Origin: Diplolepis rosae
Lineage: Eukaryota > Arthropoda > Insecta > Hymenoptera > Diplolepididae
Reading direction: 5' to 3'
DNA: 64,000 nucleotides
NCBI GenBank assembly: GCA_030998225.1
Contig: JAPYXD010000308.1
Coordinates: 4,598,001-4,662,000 of the forward strand
Position numbers and translations under genes: made by a program. How positions within the stretch are numbered: position 1 is the stretch's first letter; every line of letters starts with the position of its first letter. The notes below the pieces were generated by a model that was not told the origin of the DNA, did no database searches, and saw nothing but the letters and a program-made list of their open reading frames with translations. This document shows positions 1 to 11,079 of the stretch, one piece after another.

Positions 1-1140
1 AATAAAATAGAGAATGGTTCTTGATTTTCGTAAATTAAATGAAAAAACAATTGGCGATTCGTATCCTTTACCTAATACAAACGATATACTTGATTCTCTA
101 GGATCAGCAAAATATTTTTCAGTGTTTGATTCAGCTACCGGTTTTCACCATATAAAAATGGATCCAAAAGACTCGCATAAAACTGCATTTTCTACACCTC
201 ACGGTCATTACGAATTCGATAGAATGCCTTTCGGTTTAAAAACTGCACCAGCCACATTTCAGAGATTAATGGATTTAACATTAACTGGATTCATCGGAAC
301 GGAAATTTTTGTATATCTGGATGACATAATTATATATGCAAATACTCTAGAATAGCACGAAATTAAATTTAACAATTTAGCAGAAAGACTTAGAAAAGCA
401 AATCTTCAATTACAACCAGACAAATTCGAATTTTTACGACTCGAAGTAGGATATTTAGGTCATATAATTGATAAAAATGGAGTACGTCCAGATCCAAAAA
501 AGATAATAGCTGTAAAAAACTTTCCAGTTCCAAAAACACAAAAAAATGTTAAACAATTTTTAGGCTTAGCAGGATATTATAGACGATTTATTGATGGGTT
601 TTCAAAAAATGCAAGTCTTTTAAATCAACTTCTGAAAAAGATATACCTTTTAATTCGGCAGAAAAACAACAAGCAGCAATCGGTATTTTAAAAGCAAAAT
701 TATGTGAAGAACCACTTTTACAACGACCTGATTTTTCTCAACCTTTTATACTCACAACAGATGCCTCAGGATTTGCAATAGGAGGTATTTTATCACAAGG
801 TAAAATAGGTAAAGATAAGCCAATAGCATATGCTTCACGTAGTCTAAGTGATACTGAGAAAAAATATGATACATATGAGAAGGAAGCTCTTGCTATAATA
901 TTTTGTGTAACTCATTTTCGTCCTTATTTGTATGGGAGAAAATTTACTTTAGTGACTGATCACAAACCTCTAGTTTGGTTTCAAAATTCTAAAGACCCTT
1001 GTTCACGAGTTTCACGTTGGAGATTGAAACTCGCAGAATATGATTTTGATGTAATTTACAAAGCTGGAAAAATGAATGTAAATGCAGACGCTCTCTCAAG
1101 AAACCCTATTGATGATAACAAAGAGAAATCAAAAAATTTA
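1..1140 (+). pseudogene. pol: Ty3/gypsy pol: reverse transcriptase and RNase H
   Basis: RT palm motifs are present: an Asp in FSVFDSATG (about 118-145), RMPFGLKTAPATFQ (about 222-260) and the catalytic YLDD box near 313-324. The thumb continues through GYLGHII and QFLGLAGYYRRF. RNase H follows with TTDASG (about 757), YEKEALAI (about 877) and TDHKPL (about 955). RT and RNase H are in different frames: a stop lies at 353-355 and a frameshift near 630-650, so this copy cannot make polymerase. The fingers are cut by the window edge. The FDSATGFHHIKM and PYPLPN-like context places it with the gypsy/17.6/297 type (family knowledge). Confidence 0.93.
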
Positions 1141-1915
1141 CAAGCCGATGACAATGATACTTTTATGAGTTCTCAAGAAAAAATGTTTTCCAAGAAAAAT
1201 TTTACAAGAAATAAACAAGAAAACTCTAAAAATGAGGTAAGACCTTCAAAACGAAGAAACTTGAATCCAGGAATCGTACCAGGCGACATAGATCGTTTTA
1301 GCGAAATTTCGGAAGCCCAAATATTAGATATCGACTCAAAAATCCCAGAATATTTTCAAGGATTTCTTAGTAAAGAATTATTTAGTGAGATTGGTAAAAA
1401 TATTTTAAAATACACAAATTTATTCAAAAATATGGCTTCAAGACTTATTTTTATGACAATATTTCCATTAAGTCCAGTGTTTTCCAAAAATACGAAAATT
1501 TTTCATGTAAAACTGTTACTACAAGAGCCCAAAAGAGAATACAACAAGAAAAAGCGAAAAATTTGAATGGAAATGACACTCAAGAAAAATTAGACGAAAA
1601 TTTTTCTTTTAAACCTCTTGTGAAAAAACCACGAGGTAAGCCAAGGAAAAATCTACTTACAAATTTGAAAAATATTCCCTGTCAAACAAAAAGAAAGAGA
1701 GGTAGACCAAGAAAACAAATGTATGAAGATGAATTACCAGAAATAAATATGCAAAAGGGAAGCCGAACAAAAGTAGAATCAGATTCCGACTCTGATCCTG
1801 ATTATTTAGATTATTTGAAACAAACTCAAGCGAAAAACAAAAAGAAGAATCCCAAGAAGCCAAAAAATATTAATGGATTTGAAAGCGAAGAAAGTGAAAA
1901 TTATTTTTCATAGCG
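1110..1915 (+). pseudogene. pol linker with paired AT-hooks, between RNase H and integrase
   Basis: After RNase H the frame continues to a stop at about 1566. A second frame (1563-1913) carries a highly basic and Ser/Asp-rich stretch. Two AT-hook-like cores are visible: KPRGKPRK (about 1626-1650) and KRKRGRPRKQ (about 1687-1716), followed by an acidic SDSDSDPDY cluster. Known gypsy elements have only a short tether between RNase H and the integrase zinc domain, so about 1.5 kb here is odd. A chromatin- or DNA-binding insertion is inference; simple low-complexity expansion is the alternative. Confidence 0.5.
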
Positions 1916-2026
1916 CCTCCTTTGAAAATCCGATTTTCGGTACCTGTAGAGCGGGTTGAAGCTACGATTTTCAACCCGGTCCACAGTTACAGCCAATTAG
2001 ATTCTCAAAAGAGTTGCTTTAAAAAG

Positions 2027-2154
2027 TAGTATACATTAGTCGAAACAAAACACAGCGAAAGCATTTCGTGTGATTGCAGCCCTCGTTTCACTGGGGCAGC
2101 AAACTTCACACTCATGCAATCGCTCTGTTTCGCCCCTTGTAATGTAACATACTA
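2027..2154 (+). repeat. 128-base foldback hairpin in the pol linker
   Basis: The left arm tagtatacattagtcgaaac pairs with a right arm ending ...gtttcg, then taatgt and catacta, with a further tgattgca / tgcaatcg pairing inside. It sits in a stretch (1916-2160) that does not continue either flanking coding frame. It could be a small inserted MITE or a structured RNA segment of the retroelement. Confidence 0.45.
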
Positions 2155-2163
2155 TTTCAACCT

Positions 2164-2552
2164 CAGAAGATGAAATCAACGACATTGAAACCTCACACGA
2201 AGGAAATCATGGAGAAAATTATGAAAAAAATTTGGTAGAAAATTGTGAAGAAGATTTTGAAGAAAATTTCGAAAAAAATTTTGAACAGAATTTTGAAGAC
2301 AATCTTGAGAAAAATTTTAAAGAGAAGTTTGAAGGAAACCAAGAAAAAAAATTAGAAGAAGAATTTGAAGAGCCTTATTTTAAAGAAAATTTGAAACTAA
2401 ACCGAAGATCTCAAATAAATTCTGAAAAAATCGATAATGATCATGATTATTATGGTCGTCCACTCCCAGAACCTCCTCCTATAAACTCTCAAACAGAAAA
2501 AATTATAACAAGGAAAAATTTAGTTGAATGTCGCGATCAATTAACTAAATAA
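2164..2552 (+). pseudogene. acidic 4-residue repeat segment upstream of integrase
   Basis: An open frame encodes a run of near-identical four-residue units of the type NFE(K/D/Q) from about 2232 to 2370, then EEEFEEP, a short basic tract and PLPEPPPINS. The bias is Glu/Asn/Phe/Lys and no domain is recognised. Regular acidic repeats with a phenylalanine every four residues suggest an amphipathic coil or a disordered acidic tether. It precedes the integrase frame by about 100 bases containing stops, so it is probably a decayed part of the same polyprotein. Confidence 0.4.
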
Positions 2553-2651
2553 TAATATAAATAATATAAAATTATAAATTCACTCAATACATGAATTATC
2601 TCAATAATTTGAATTACGATCAATTAGTATTTCAAAAACTTCCAGAATTAA

Positions 2652-3801
2652 TCATAAATCTTAGGAAGAAGTGAAATCAATTTTCGATTCAATTTTTTCA
2701 AATTCAACTACAAAAATTATAGTTTGCAACGGAATAACGCAATATCCAACAAAGGAACAACGAACTCATTTAATTGAAGAAGCTCATTCTTCAGCATCAG
2801 GAGGCCATAAAGGCGTTAGCAAAAAAGGCCGAATTCGCCAAAAATTTTTTTGGGAAAATATGAAAGTAGACATTCAAAAATATATTCCAGCCTGTTTACA
2901 ATGTCAACTGAAAAAATTAATCAGAGTCAAAGCAAAAAATCCTATGGTAATCACTGACACACCCACCACTGCTTTTGAAAAAATATCAATGGACAATGTT
3001 GGTCCACTACCTGAAACAAAATCTAGTAACTTGTATATTCTATTAATACAAGACAATTTTACCAAATATTCTTTAGCAATACCTCTTCCTAATCACCAAG
3101 CTAGTACGACAGCAGATGCTTTCGTGAAAAAATTTATTTGCATATTTGGATCACCGAAAGGACTACTTACTGATCAAGGCAGAGATTTTTTAAGTAACCT
3201 GATAGAAAGATTGGCATAACGTTTTAGAATTAAACAATTTCGTACCACAGCTTTTCACCCTCAATCAAACGGATCATTAGAACGTTCACATCATTTTTTA
3301 GGGGAATATCTCAAACAATTTGTTGCAACAAATTCGGAATGGGATGATTGGCTTGAACTAGCAATGTTCTCATATAATACTAGTGTATAGGAAGGCACAA
3401 AATGCACACCCTATGAATCGGTTTTTGATAAACTAGCTCGTGAACCTTCCAGTGAACCTTTATCACAACAAGAAAAATTACAAACAAATGACGATTATTT
3501 AATTAATTTCGTAACACAACTACATGAAATGCGAACACAAGCAAGAGAGAATCTTATTTGAGCAAAAGAAAAATCGAAATTATATTATGATAAAAAAATA
3601 AATCCTTTAGAAGTAAAAATTGGAGATAAAGTATTTTTATTAAAAGGAGGTAAAATTAAAAAACTTGACAGCCATTATACACGACCTTATGAAGAATTGG
3701 AAGTGTTAGGAAAAGGGAATGTCAAAATAAGCTATAAAGGCAAATCTACTGCAATTCACATTAATAGACTAAAACGCTCACATGTGCAAGTACAAAAGTA
3801 A
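2652..3801 (+). pseudogene. pol: Ty3/gypsy integrase
   Basis: The HHCC zinc domain reads EEAHSS, GGHKG and CLQC (about 2775-2915). The catalytic core shows MDNVGP (about 2989), TDQGRDF (about 3170) and the glutamate in GSLERSHH (about 3270). A GPY/F-like module (HYTRPYEELEVLG, then INRLKR) ends at a stop at 3799-3801. In-frame stops at 3217-3219, 3388-3390 and 3559-3561 break it. Domain order and length otherwise match a full gypsy integrase. Confidence 0.92.
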
Positions 3802-4031
3802 ATAAACAAAAATAAAAACAAAATATCTTTACTTTAATTATAATATATATATTTATACATATACAATTTAAATAAATATATAAAAATTTTATTTTGTCGA
3901 TAAATAGTAAAAATATAAAAAATAAAAAATTTTTTACGAAAATATATATTTTATATAGAAAAAAAATATATATATATATATAAAACAAAAGAAAAATGAT
4001 ATTTCAGACATAAAACATTATTCCAGATATA
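3802..4031. other. AT-rich spacer between integrase and CARD ORF
   Basis: Almost pure A/T sequence including a short (TA)n run near 3967-3983. No ORF or motif is recognised. In envelope-bearing gypsy elements the env message is spliced across pol; a splice acceptor cannot be identified here by eye. Confidence 0.6.
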
Positions 4032-4313
4032 ATGGAACAAATTCATCGCAAACGCATAGATGAACTCATTGAAATACTTCCCTGTTTTATCGACATGGTA
4101 GCTCTCTGGCCGTATTTAATTCAAACTAGAATTTTCAAGCAAGATGACTGTAATATTTCCACATGGAGCAGAAACCTAAACAATCCAGATATAATAAAAG
4201 ACATTTTTTCAACAATCAAAACAAGAGGACCGGGCGCTTACAAAAATTCAACTCTCAGTTTACGGCTATCAAATCACATTGTCATAACCGACATGTTGGA
4301 TATAATAAACTAG
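4032..4313 (+). CDS. CARD-only protein (death-fold adaptor) inside the retroelement
   Basis: An intact 93-residue ORF from ATG to TAG whose whole length fits one CARD. It starts with a charged helix (HRKRIDELIEIL), then LWPYLIQTRIF-x-QDD matching the H2-H3 hydrophobic pattern. It ends with NNPDIIKDIFSTIKTRGPGA and a final LSLRLSN...ITDML helix; the TRGPGAY turn is the most CARD-like segment. CARDs mediate homotypic contacts in apoptosome and inflammasome-type complexes; in insects the CARD proteins are Dark and Dronc. It lies 230 bases after integrase and 119 bases before the glycoprotein start. The two G-relic frames and the integrase are broken, yet this ORF is not. A role as a CARD-only decoy is inference. 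Confidence 0.68.
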   Translation: MEQIHRKRIDELIEILPCFIDMVALWPYLIQTRIFKQDDCNISTWSRNLNNPDIIKDIFSTIKTRGPGAYKNSTLSLRLSNHIVITDMLDIIN

Positions 4314-4432
4314 GAACGCAAAATACAAGAAGTAAATCAATAACTTCAAAAATATACATATGTAACGATAAAACATTTTTCTATTCTTATATTACAAAGC
4401 AAGCTGCTAATTGGAACCTCCTTTTTCCAAAG

Positions 4433-6462
4433 ATGAGATTACGAGGCTTCCTTTTGGCACTGCTCACTTGCAACTTCAACTATATAATAACAGTCTACGC
4501 CATCATAGGATTCGATTGCGGTTCAAATAAATCGAATATTACGACATTATCTTAACTAGAGGTAGGAGAATGTGATCTACCTCGATCTCAAGTACATGTT
4601 GAAAGAACTTATATACAACTTTCACAATTAACTGGATTTTCAAATACAAAAGTAATACAATGCAAAATAGAAATTCGACGCGCCATCTCTCATTGTGGTA
4701 TGCATTCTCACAGTTCCATAGTTGCAAATGGCCACAGTGAATATATACATGATGTTACACGAGATCAATGTAATCAAATGCACACAATAGGAACATTTTT
4801 AGTAACCCCGTTTCTTCAAATATCAAAGTTAAAAGTAAACGAAACTTCATTTCATAGCGTTACTTTAGCAGGTTCTGTAACACCGAACGGAGACTGTACT
4901 GGTGAACAATTGTCTGACCCATATGGAACATGGAATAATGTCGTAGTCCAAGCAATATTCAAAATAACTTTACAAGAACATTACGCGACTATACATTTAA
5001 ATTCAAGTAAAATTCAATTAGGATCTGGAATAATATGCACACTTTCAGACACATTCTGTACAGACGTAGAATATGGACAAACATTCTGGTATACATTACC
5101 TAATGACGTATGTAATTTTGACAAATATGAAATTATTTATGAAGGACCAGCAAATAGAACATATGACAACACGACAGACAATTCTAAAACCTTTTGTTCT
5201 TTAACGACTGAAGATATATCTTTCGTACTAGCTGAAAAAACAAGAAAACCAGTTTATAGTTACCTTTTAATACAAACTGAACATCAAAAAGTATTAATTT
5301 TTGAAACCAGACCTGAAAATTCATTTTTAGAAAATAAACATTTAGAAGTTCAAAATATGGACATTTTTACATACGTTAACTCTTAATTTATATATGTAGA
5401 ACGACATATACGCACTGAAGTAAATAGACTTTTCACGACGTGCTTACTCAACGATGTATACTTGAACAGCAAGTTTTTAGAAAAACATTAACCTTAGCAA
5501 CCCAATCACCAGACGAATTTGCATATCATTTAATGAAAGGCCCAGGATATATGTCAGTAATTGCAGGAGAAGTAGTAAATATCATAAAATGTATACCGGT
5601 TGAAGTAAAATATCGCAAAACTGAAGAATGTTATCTACAACTACCAATATTTAGAGGAAATCAATTTTTTTTCCTTTCTCCACGAACTCATATATTAACA
5701 AAATCCGGTATCCAAACAAATTGCAATTATTTCCTTCCACCAATGTACCTTTTTGGAGAAACCTGGTACAAATTACTTCCAAATCCTGTCGAATCCATAG
5801 CACCAACTATAGTTAAACCTCTTACAAAAGCAACCTGGAAATACACAAATCCTTCATCCTTAGCAGCAAGAGGCATTTATTCTCAATCTGATCTTGCTAA
5901 ACTGCGAGATCATATTATGTTTCCAGTAGAAAAACCAATGATTCTAAATTCTTTAGCTAGAGAAATAACAGGACATCCAACTATTAATCAAGGAATATCA
6001 TTAACGAATTTATTCAATGAAGATGTAATTGATAAAATTGCTGAATCCGCATGGGGTAGATTTTGGACAATTTTTACAAGTTTTGGAACTACTAGCGCAG
6101 GCCTAATTGGATTCATAATAATAATTAGAGGGATTAGATTGATAACGGATACCATTATTCATGGATATGCACTACACAGATTATTTGGATGGTCTCTCCA
6201 TCTACTAGGCGCCTTTTGGGATTCGGTCACTAACCTCTTATTACACTTAGGTACCCATCGACCATCTGGACCTCCTGCTGAGAGCCATCAAGAACTGCTA
6301 ACAGCTTCAGCGCCACAAAGCTCGAAAGAGGCACCTAAAAGTTCATCGTATTACGCAAATACTACTTCAGGTAAAGATCACAATAATACAATCACAACTG
6401 TTTATCCTCACTCTGAACTAAAAGAAGAACTTAGTAGAACCCACTACTCTATCCAAATCTAA
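4433..6462 (+). pseudogene. chuvirus-like (jingchuviral) envelope glycoprotein relic
   Basis: A signal-peptide-like start (MRLRGFLLALL) is followed by a Cys- and N-glycosylation-rich ectodomain, a conserved C-terminal half with many WK/PRTHIL-type motifs, a hydrophobic segment near 6090-6150 and a hydrophilic tail. The pattern resembles chuvirus glycoproteins, which are known to have been captured by insect LTR retrotransposons (from memory of the family). Breaks: in-frame stops at 4553-4555 and 5384-5386, and a frameshift near 5440-5450. With the CARD ORF it forms the env position behind pol. Non-functional as it stands. Confidence 0.68.
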
Positions 6463-6542
6463 CATCTTCAGAATGTCGCATGTTCCTTTTACAACCTTAC
6501 TAAACAAAATTATTCAACAAAGAGTTTTTCATTTATGAAAAA

Positions 6543-7053
6543 ATTATATAATAATGAATAGTGGCAAAGATGAAGAAAATGTAAAGAAGAGGTAGCACAC
6601 AATTTATATAATGCCTTAATTAATGAATCAAAGGAAACAAATCAAAACGTCCAACCAAATTCTATTAGTAAAAATTGCAAAAAATGAAACGAAATTTGCA
6701 CTCATAATAAATTTCAGTATCCAAAATATACAGTATTAAGTATAAAAACCTCATCAAGAGACTCAACATACATAGCAATTTGTTTCATTAACAACATTAA
6801 ACAAATAGGAATAGCAAACTCGATAGAAACAGCTAAGGATTTTCCTGCCATAAAAGTTATTAATTCTCTTTCGCATAAAGACGAGAAATGTGAACTAAGT
6901 TTGATAAACTCACTAGAACATTTGCATGTAACAATTCAAGAATCACCTATAAACGATCCAAAACCTTCAACGAGTAGCCAAATAACAAAACCTATTACTT
7001 CAAATAACAACCGTGTTAAAAATACAAATTCATATAAAATGAAAAAAAAATAA
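6543..7053 (+). pseudogene. unrecognised decayed ORF with Cys pairs
   Basis: One frame stays open for about 370 bases after a TGA near 6687 that falls within a Cys-rich patch (NCKK, then NEICTH). The rest is a Ser/Thr/Asn/Lys-rich tail. No family is recognised. By position and Cys spacing it may be another member of the small zinc-binding ORF set further downstream, but this is weak. Confidence 0.3.
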
Positions 7054-7169
7054 TAATCATACTACATCATCTTTCTCTACGAAAAGCTTCAAAAAATGTT
7101 TAAAATGCGGATATAGACCTCCCAACCAGTACAATAAATTCTAATATAAACATTCCATATCGATTCAGA

Positions 7170-7749
7170 AAATCAACTGCAATGGAGCATTACTACGACG
7201 AGCCTACACACGTACCAAGTTACCCAAAAAGAAATAAAGAACAAACTCCATGAGATTTTCAAATCATGTAGAAATTTTGAGGAATTTCACGATATAATAT
7301 GGATTTCCGTTATCGCAATATACAGTTTATCCTGACCCAAATTCGAAAAGAAAGTCATTTTTTCTTGCACAAATTAATATAAATGAAAATTTTGTTATAT
7401 AAGCCGGCCCTACTAGTGAATTAGAAGAAAACAGAGCACCTCTAAAATTATTATTACTACTAATAAGATCATACGATCTCTGCGACGAAAAATTTTATGA
7501 TAATGATGATAAACAAATGCAAAAAACCAAAAATCAAAGTATTTAAACCGATCCAAGACCAAAATTAATACCTTGGGAAAATTCCTGTAGATTTTGTAAC
7601 ACTCAAATGCATGCTACAAAAGAGTGCCGTAGACGAAATTTTTCTAAAGTAAACAAATCACCCCAATTTCCCCCTCCAGTTTCACCAAGAAACTCCTTAA
7701 TATTTAGTAGACTTTTTTCCCCTTTTCTCCAAAAAACTTCTAGACCTTA
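7170..7749 (+). pseudogene. Gag/nucleocapsid-like zinc-knuckle relic
   Basis: A broken reading frame ends in a textbook CCHC knuckle (CRFCNTQMHATKEC, CX2CX4HX4C) at about 7590-7631, followed by a basic CRRR...K tail and a proline stretch. Stops at several points upstream (for example near 7250, 7402 and 7543) show decay. Zinc knuckles bind nucleic acid in Gag proteins. Its place downstream of pol and just before a second envelope gene is unusual; gag normally precedes pol. Confidence 0.5.
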
Positions 7750-7824
7750 ATCCAACCACATGTAAACATCCTATTTTATCTAATATTAATCGTACTTTTC
7801 TTTTTCAGCCTTTCGAGAAGCCTA

Positions 7825-9603
7825 ATGAATTTCCTTAATCAACTAGCATCCAGAGTGTATTTAATTTTAATTCCACTCCTTTTCTCCAAAGCAGAAAAAT
7901 ACTTCATAGACTCACAATTCTCTCATTCTTCAGTGATTCATTTTGAACCAATTTCAAAAGTTCGTCTTTTTTCTGAAAAATATCATTTTATATCTTATAT
8001 CGATATCTTTCAGCCAGACGTACTTAAATACAAAATAATAGATTTCTCACATAAATTATATGAATATTGCATACTTTCAAATATTGCCAATAATTGTAAT
8101 TTATACGATCATCAGACACAACTTGATTTTATAGAACAACGAATCAACTATTTTCTTGAAGAAATATCATTTATATCTAGACAAGCTCGTAATATCACGA
8201 ATATTTCTAAAACTAATGATCCATTTCTGCAACAGATACAAAAAGTACTTTTAGAATTGAGAATGAGACAGGAAACCTCCCTTTACTGGCCCAACGAAAA
8301 TTTATTTCTACTCCCAAATCCATTTTTCCAAAAAGTTACAAATCTTTCTTCAAAACTTGGCAACATTATGACCTACAAAAAATGGAATAATTCTCAAAAG
8401 TATCCAAATATTCTCCTATATCGAATATTAGCAGGAAATTGGCTTCAAGACCTGCATGAAATATCTCAATCTTTTCTATTACTCCTTGACCAACTCACAG
8501 AAGCCATTACCCATGCCGCAACTAATTTATGGCACCCTATGCTACTTCCTGATACCTTTTCAGACTTAAAATCCAATAAAGAAGACCTACACCTTCCAAC
8601 ATTCCTTTTTTCTATGGTCCTTCCATTTTCTAAGATACAATACTTCTTATTCGATAAGTACTTGATTTTTATTATGACTATACCAATCCCATCTGAAGAA
8701 TTACAATTATTTAAACCACATCCAATTCCAATACATCTCAATTTTAATACTGACGTAATTTCCTCTATTTACATAAAACCTCAAAATTCTTATCTCGCTA
8801 TTTCTTCAAATAACCAATCATACTTTACAACAAATGAAAATTTCCTCAATGCATGTTATCAAAATGGATTCCAAACATTTTGTCACCTATCAAAATCTAT
8901 ATCTAATATCGATAACAATCCTATTTGTGAAATATCAATGTTTCTAAATTCTCAACCATACAATTGTAAAATATTCATCAGTTTTAGTGAATATCCCTTT
9001 CTAACACCATTGCAATTTCATCATGGATGGCTATACTCGACAATTTTCCCCTGACAAATTTTCTTATCATGTCTAAAAAACTCTAAGACCTTAATCACAC
9101 TCCAAGGAATAGGAATTTTGTAAACAAAGTCAGGTTGCAATCTAGATTCATCAACTCCATATTACCATCTCCAAAACCATTTGAGTATAACAGATAATTC
9201 AATTCCTGTCAGCAAATCAACCACATCACTTGCTATAATTTCACCATTTTTATATAATATTTCTATTCAAGAGCCTCACTTACTAAAAAAGGTATTACTT
9301 CTTCTTCAGCAAAAAGAAGACTTGCCATTATCAATCTTCGAAAACCATGTCTTTATCCTTACAAAATATGCAAACATTCAAAAAATCATTCCATCTATTT
9401 TTATTTCTGGTGCACATAAATTAACATTAGCAGTAATTATTATCACTTTACTTATGATTACAATTTTAGGATTAATATTATTGAAAATTCAAAAAATATC
9501 TAAACAAATAAACAAAACAACAACACGTATAGAACTTATACAAAAAACTCCTTTAAGCTCAGTGACAAAACCTTTACTGACCGACTTGACATTCAACTTT
9601 TGA
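7825..9603 (+). pseudogene. env: baculovirus F-type / errantivirus Env-like envelope relic
   Basis: A long frame opens with a hydrophobic signal-like segment and has the layout of Baculo_F/errantivirus envelopes: a helical, Leu/Gln-rich middle, then a region with paired Cys and short beta-like motifs (YLIFIMTIPI, SNNQSYFTT). A C-terminal membrane anchor lies at about 9418-9486, with a short basic tail. The frame is continuous except for stops at 9052-9054 and 9118-9120. Total 593 codons, within the usual size for F/Env. It is the second, unrelated envelope-type gene in this element. No clear furin site is seen. Confidence 0.68.
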
Positions 9604-9945
9604 CCTTTCCTTTATTCTATCTTCCTTTTACCCTTTTTTTTAAAGTCACTTTAGAAATTTTTTTCCAGATACAGGTATATTCTATCCTTCCTTTTCTTAA
9701 AAATCACCTGCATGATAGTTGAAAGTTCTATACCGTCAGAAGGACAGTTTTTGTACCCACGTCTTTAATGTTTCTAACTAAAGAAATAACAAACTGTAAT
9801 ATAAAAGTTGTTTTTCTGACAGAAAGTAAAATACTTCTAGCAAAATCTTTTACCTTGCATGATTAGAAAATATATTCAAAAATTTATTATTCAATCTCCT
9901 TATTAGACCTTAATAAAATAAATCTATTCTAACAATTTGTAGAAA
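9604..9945 (+). other. spacer after the F-like envelope
   Basis: AT-rich, no ORF. It contains T-runs and a short repeated phrase around 9715-9800 but no promoter or terminator that I can defend. Confidence 0.5.
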
Positions 9946-10300
9946 ATGATACCAACTCCAACTGAACCTATTGTTAACCATCTTGGACCAGTAGACGGTG
10001 TATGTCCGCAAGAATATCCGATAGCATACGCGCACTTATTACAGAGTTATTGCTTTGAATTAGAACCCTCGAAATTGTTTTTAAATTATTATCATCAAAC
10101 CACAAAAAGATATTTTCAATTCTGTTTCGAAAAATTAGATCAGGAAACTCAAAATAACTGTGAGTTTTTTACTTCATGGCATTCCATTTGTAAATTGGAA
10201 TGCATATAAATATATATATATAAATTGTTACGGTTGTCAAGAACTATTAATTAATCCGCGACAAAGAGCAGCTAATTGTAACAAATGCATCGAAGCATGA
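9946..10300 (+). CDS. small CxxC zinc-binding ORF, split by an AT repeat
   Basis: The ATG frame runs 87 residues to 10,209, where a short AT-repeat (about 10,207-10,222) introduces a stop. Just beyond, in a shifted frame, NCYGCQELLINPRQRAAN-CNKC then a stop at about 10,300 completes a CX2C-X15-CX2C zinc ribbon. It shares the RQRA-x2-CxxC signature with the next ORF, so the two look like tandem paralogues. No known family is recognised. Likely broken by repeat slippage. Confidence 0.45.
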
Positions 10301-10401
10301 AAAATTTTGTAAATTTTAATAGAATCCTCAATACTAAAAAATTGTAAAATTTTGCAAATATTTCAAATTCCTTAAATATTGTAAATTTCTCCTTAGAAAA
10401 A

Positions 10402-10833
10402 ATGCTGCCTCAAGAAATCGAAATAATCGAAGCAGTAGAAGGTCGATCAAGCGAGCAGGATGTTCAGCCGCATTTTGAAAATCATTTATGGTCGGAATAC
10501 TGCTGCACAACCCTTATCGAAAATTTCTATATGAACGTCCTCGAAAAAAATCTTGTTTGCGAGCATTGTTACATGACAAAACTTAGCTTCTTTGAGGCCG
10601 AAGTAACATTGCCTGTCCGAATAGATCACATAGTCACTAAAGACTTATATTGTACCTTAAAGCTCTCCAGCCTCGACTGCTCCCTTGGCGATACACAAAT
10701 TTTTTACATGCGGCAAAGAGCAGATTTATGCGTAACTTGTGACGAACGTGTAATTTATTTATGCCAACAAGAAGCATTATATAACGACGTCGATTCCGAA
10801 GCATCCACCATTATTTATAATAACAACGAATAA
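10402..10833 (+). CDS. 143-residue CxxC zinc-binding protein, paralogue of the upstream ORF
   Basis: Intact from ATG to TAA. It is acidic overall, with EYCCTT, CEHCYMTKLSFFE and a distal RQRADLCVTCDERVIYLC. The two CXXC pairs about 60 residues apart suggest a zinc ribbon. It sits 101 bases after its paralogue and in the same orientation. Function unknown; virus-derived or retroelement accessory protein is inference. A 28-base piece around 10,530-10,557 recurs at 13,321-13,348. Confidence 0.5.
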   Translation: MLPQEIEIIEAVEGRSSEQDVQPHFENHLWSEYCCTTLIENFYMNVLEKNLVCEHCYMTKLSFFEAEVTLPVRIDHIVTKDLYCTLKLSSLDCSLGDTQIFYMRQRADLCVTCDERVIYLCQQEALYNDVDSEASTIIYNNNE

Positions 10834-11079
10834 AAATAATAAATCAAACCATATTTTTTATTATTCTTTTTTCTAAATATAAAAAATATCTATTAATAAC
10901 TTTCGTTAAAAATTTTTTTCCCTTTTTATTTCTATTCGTTGTTTAAAATCATATTGCATATACATCACTACTTTTCCTTAACCGCCATAATTAATGACAA
11001 ACCATAATAAATTAAAATGTTCTTTCGGCGAAAGAAGAACTTTTTTTTGTACATCTTAAAACAGACCACTGTTTTCTCT

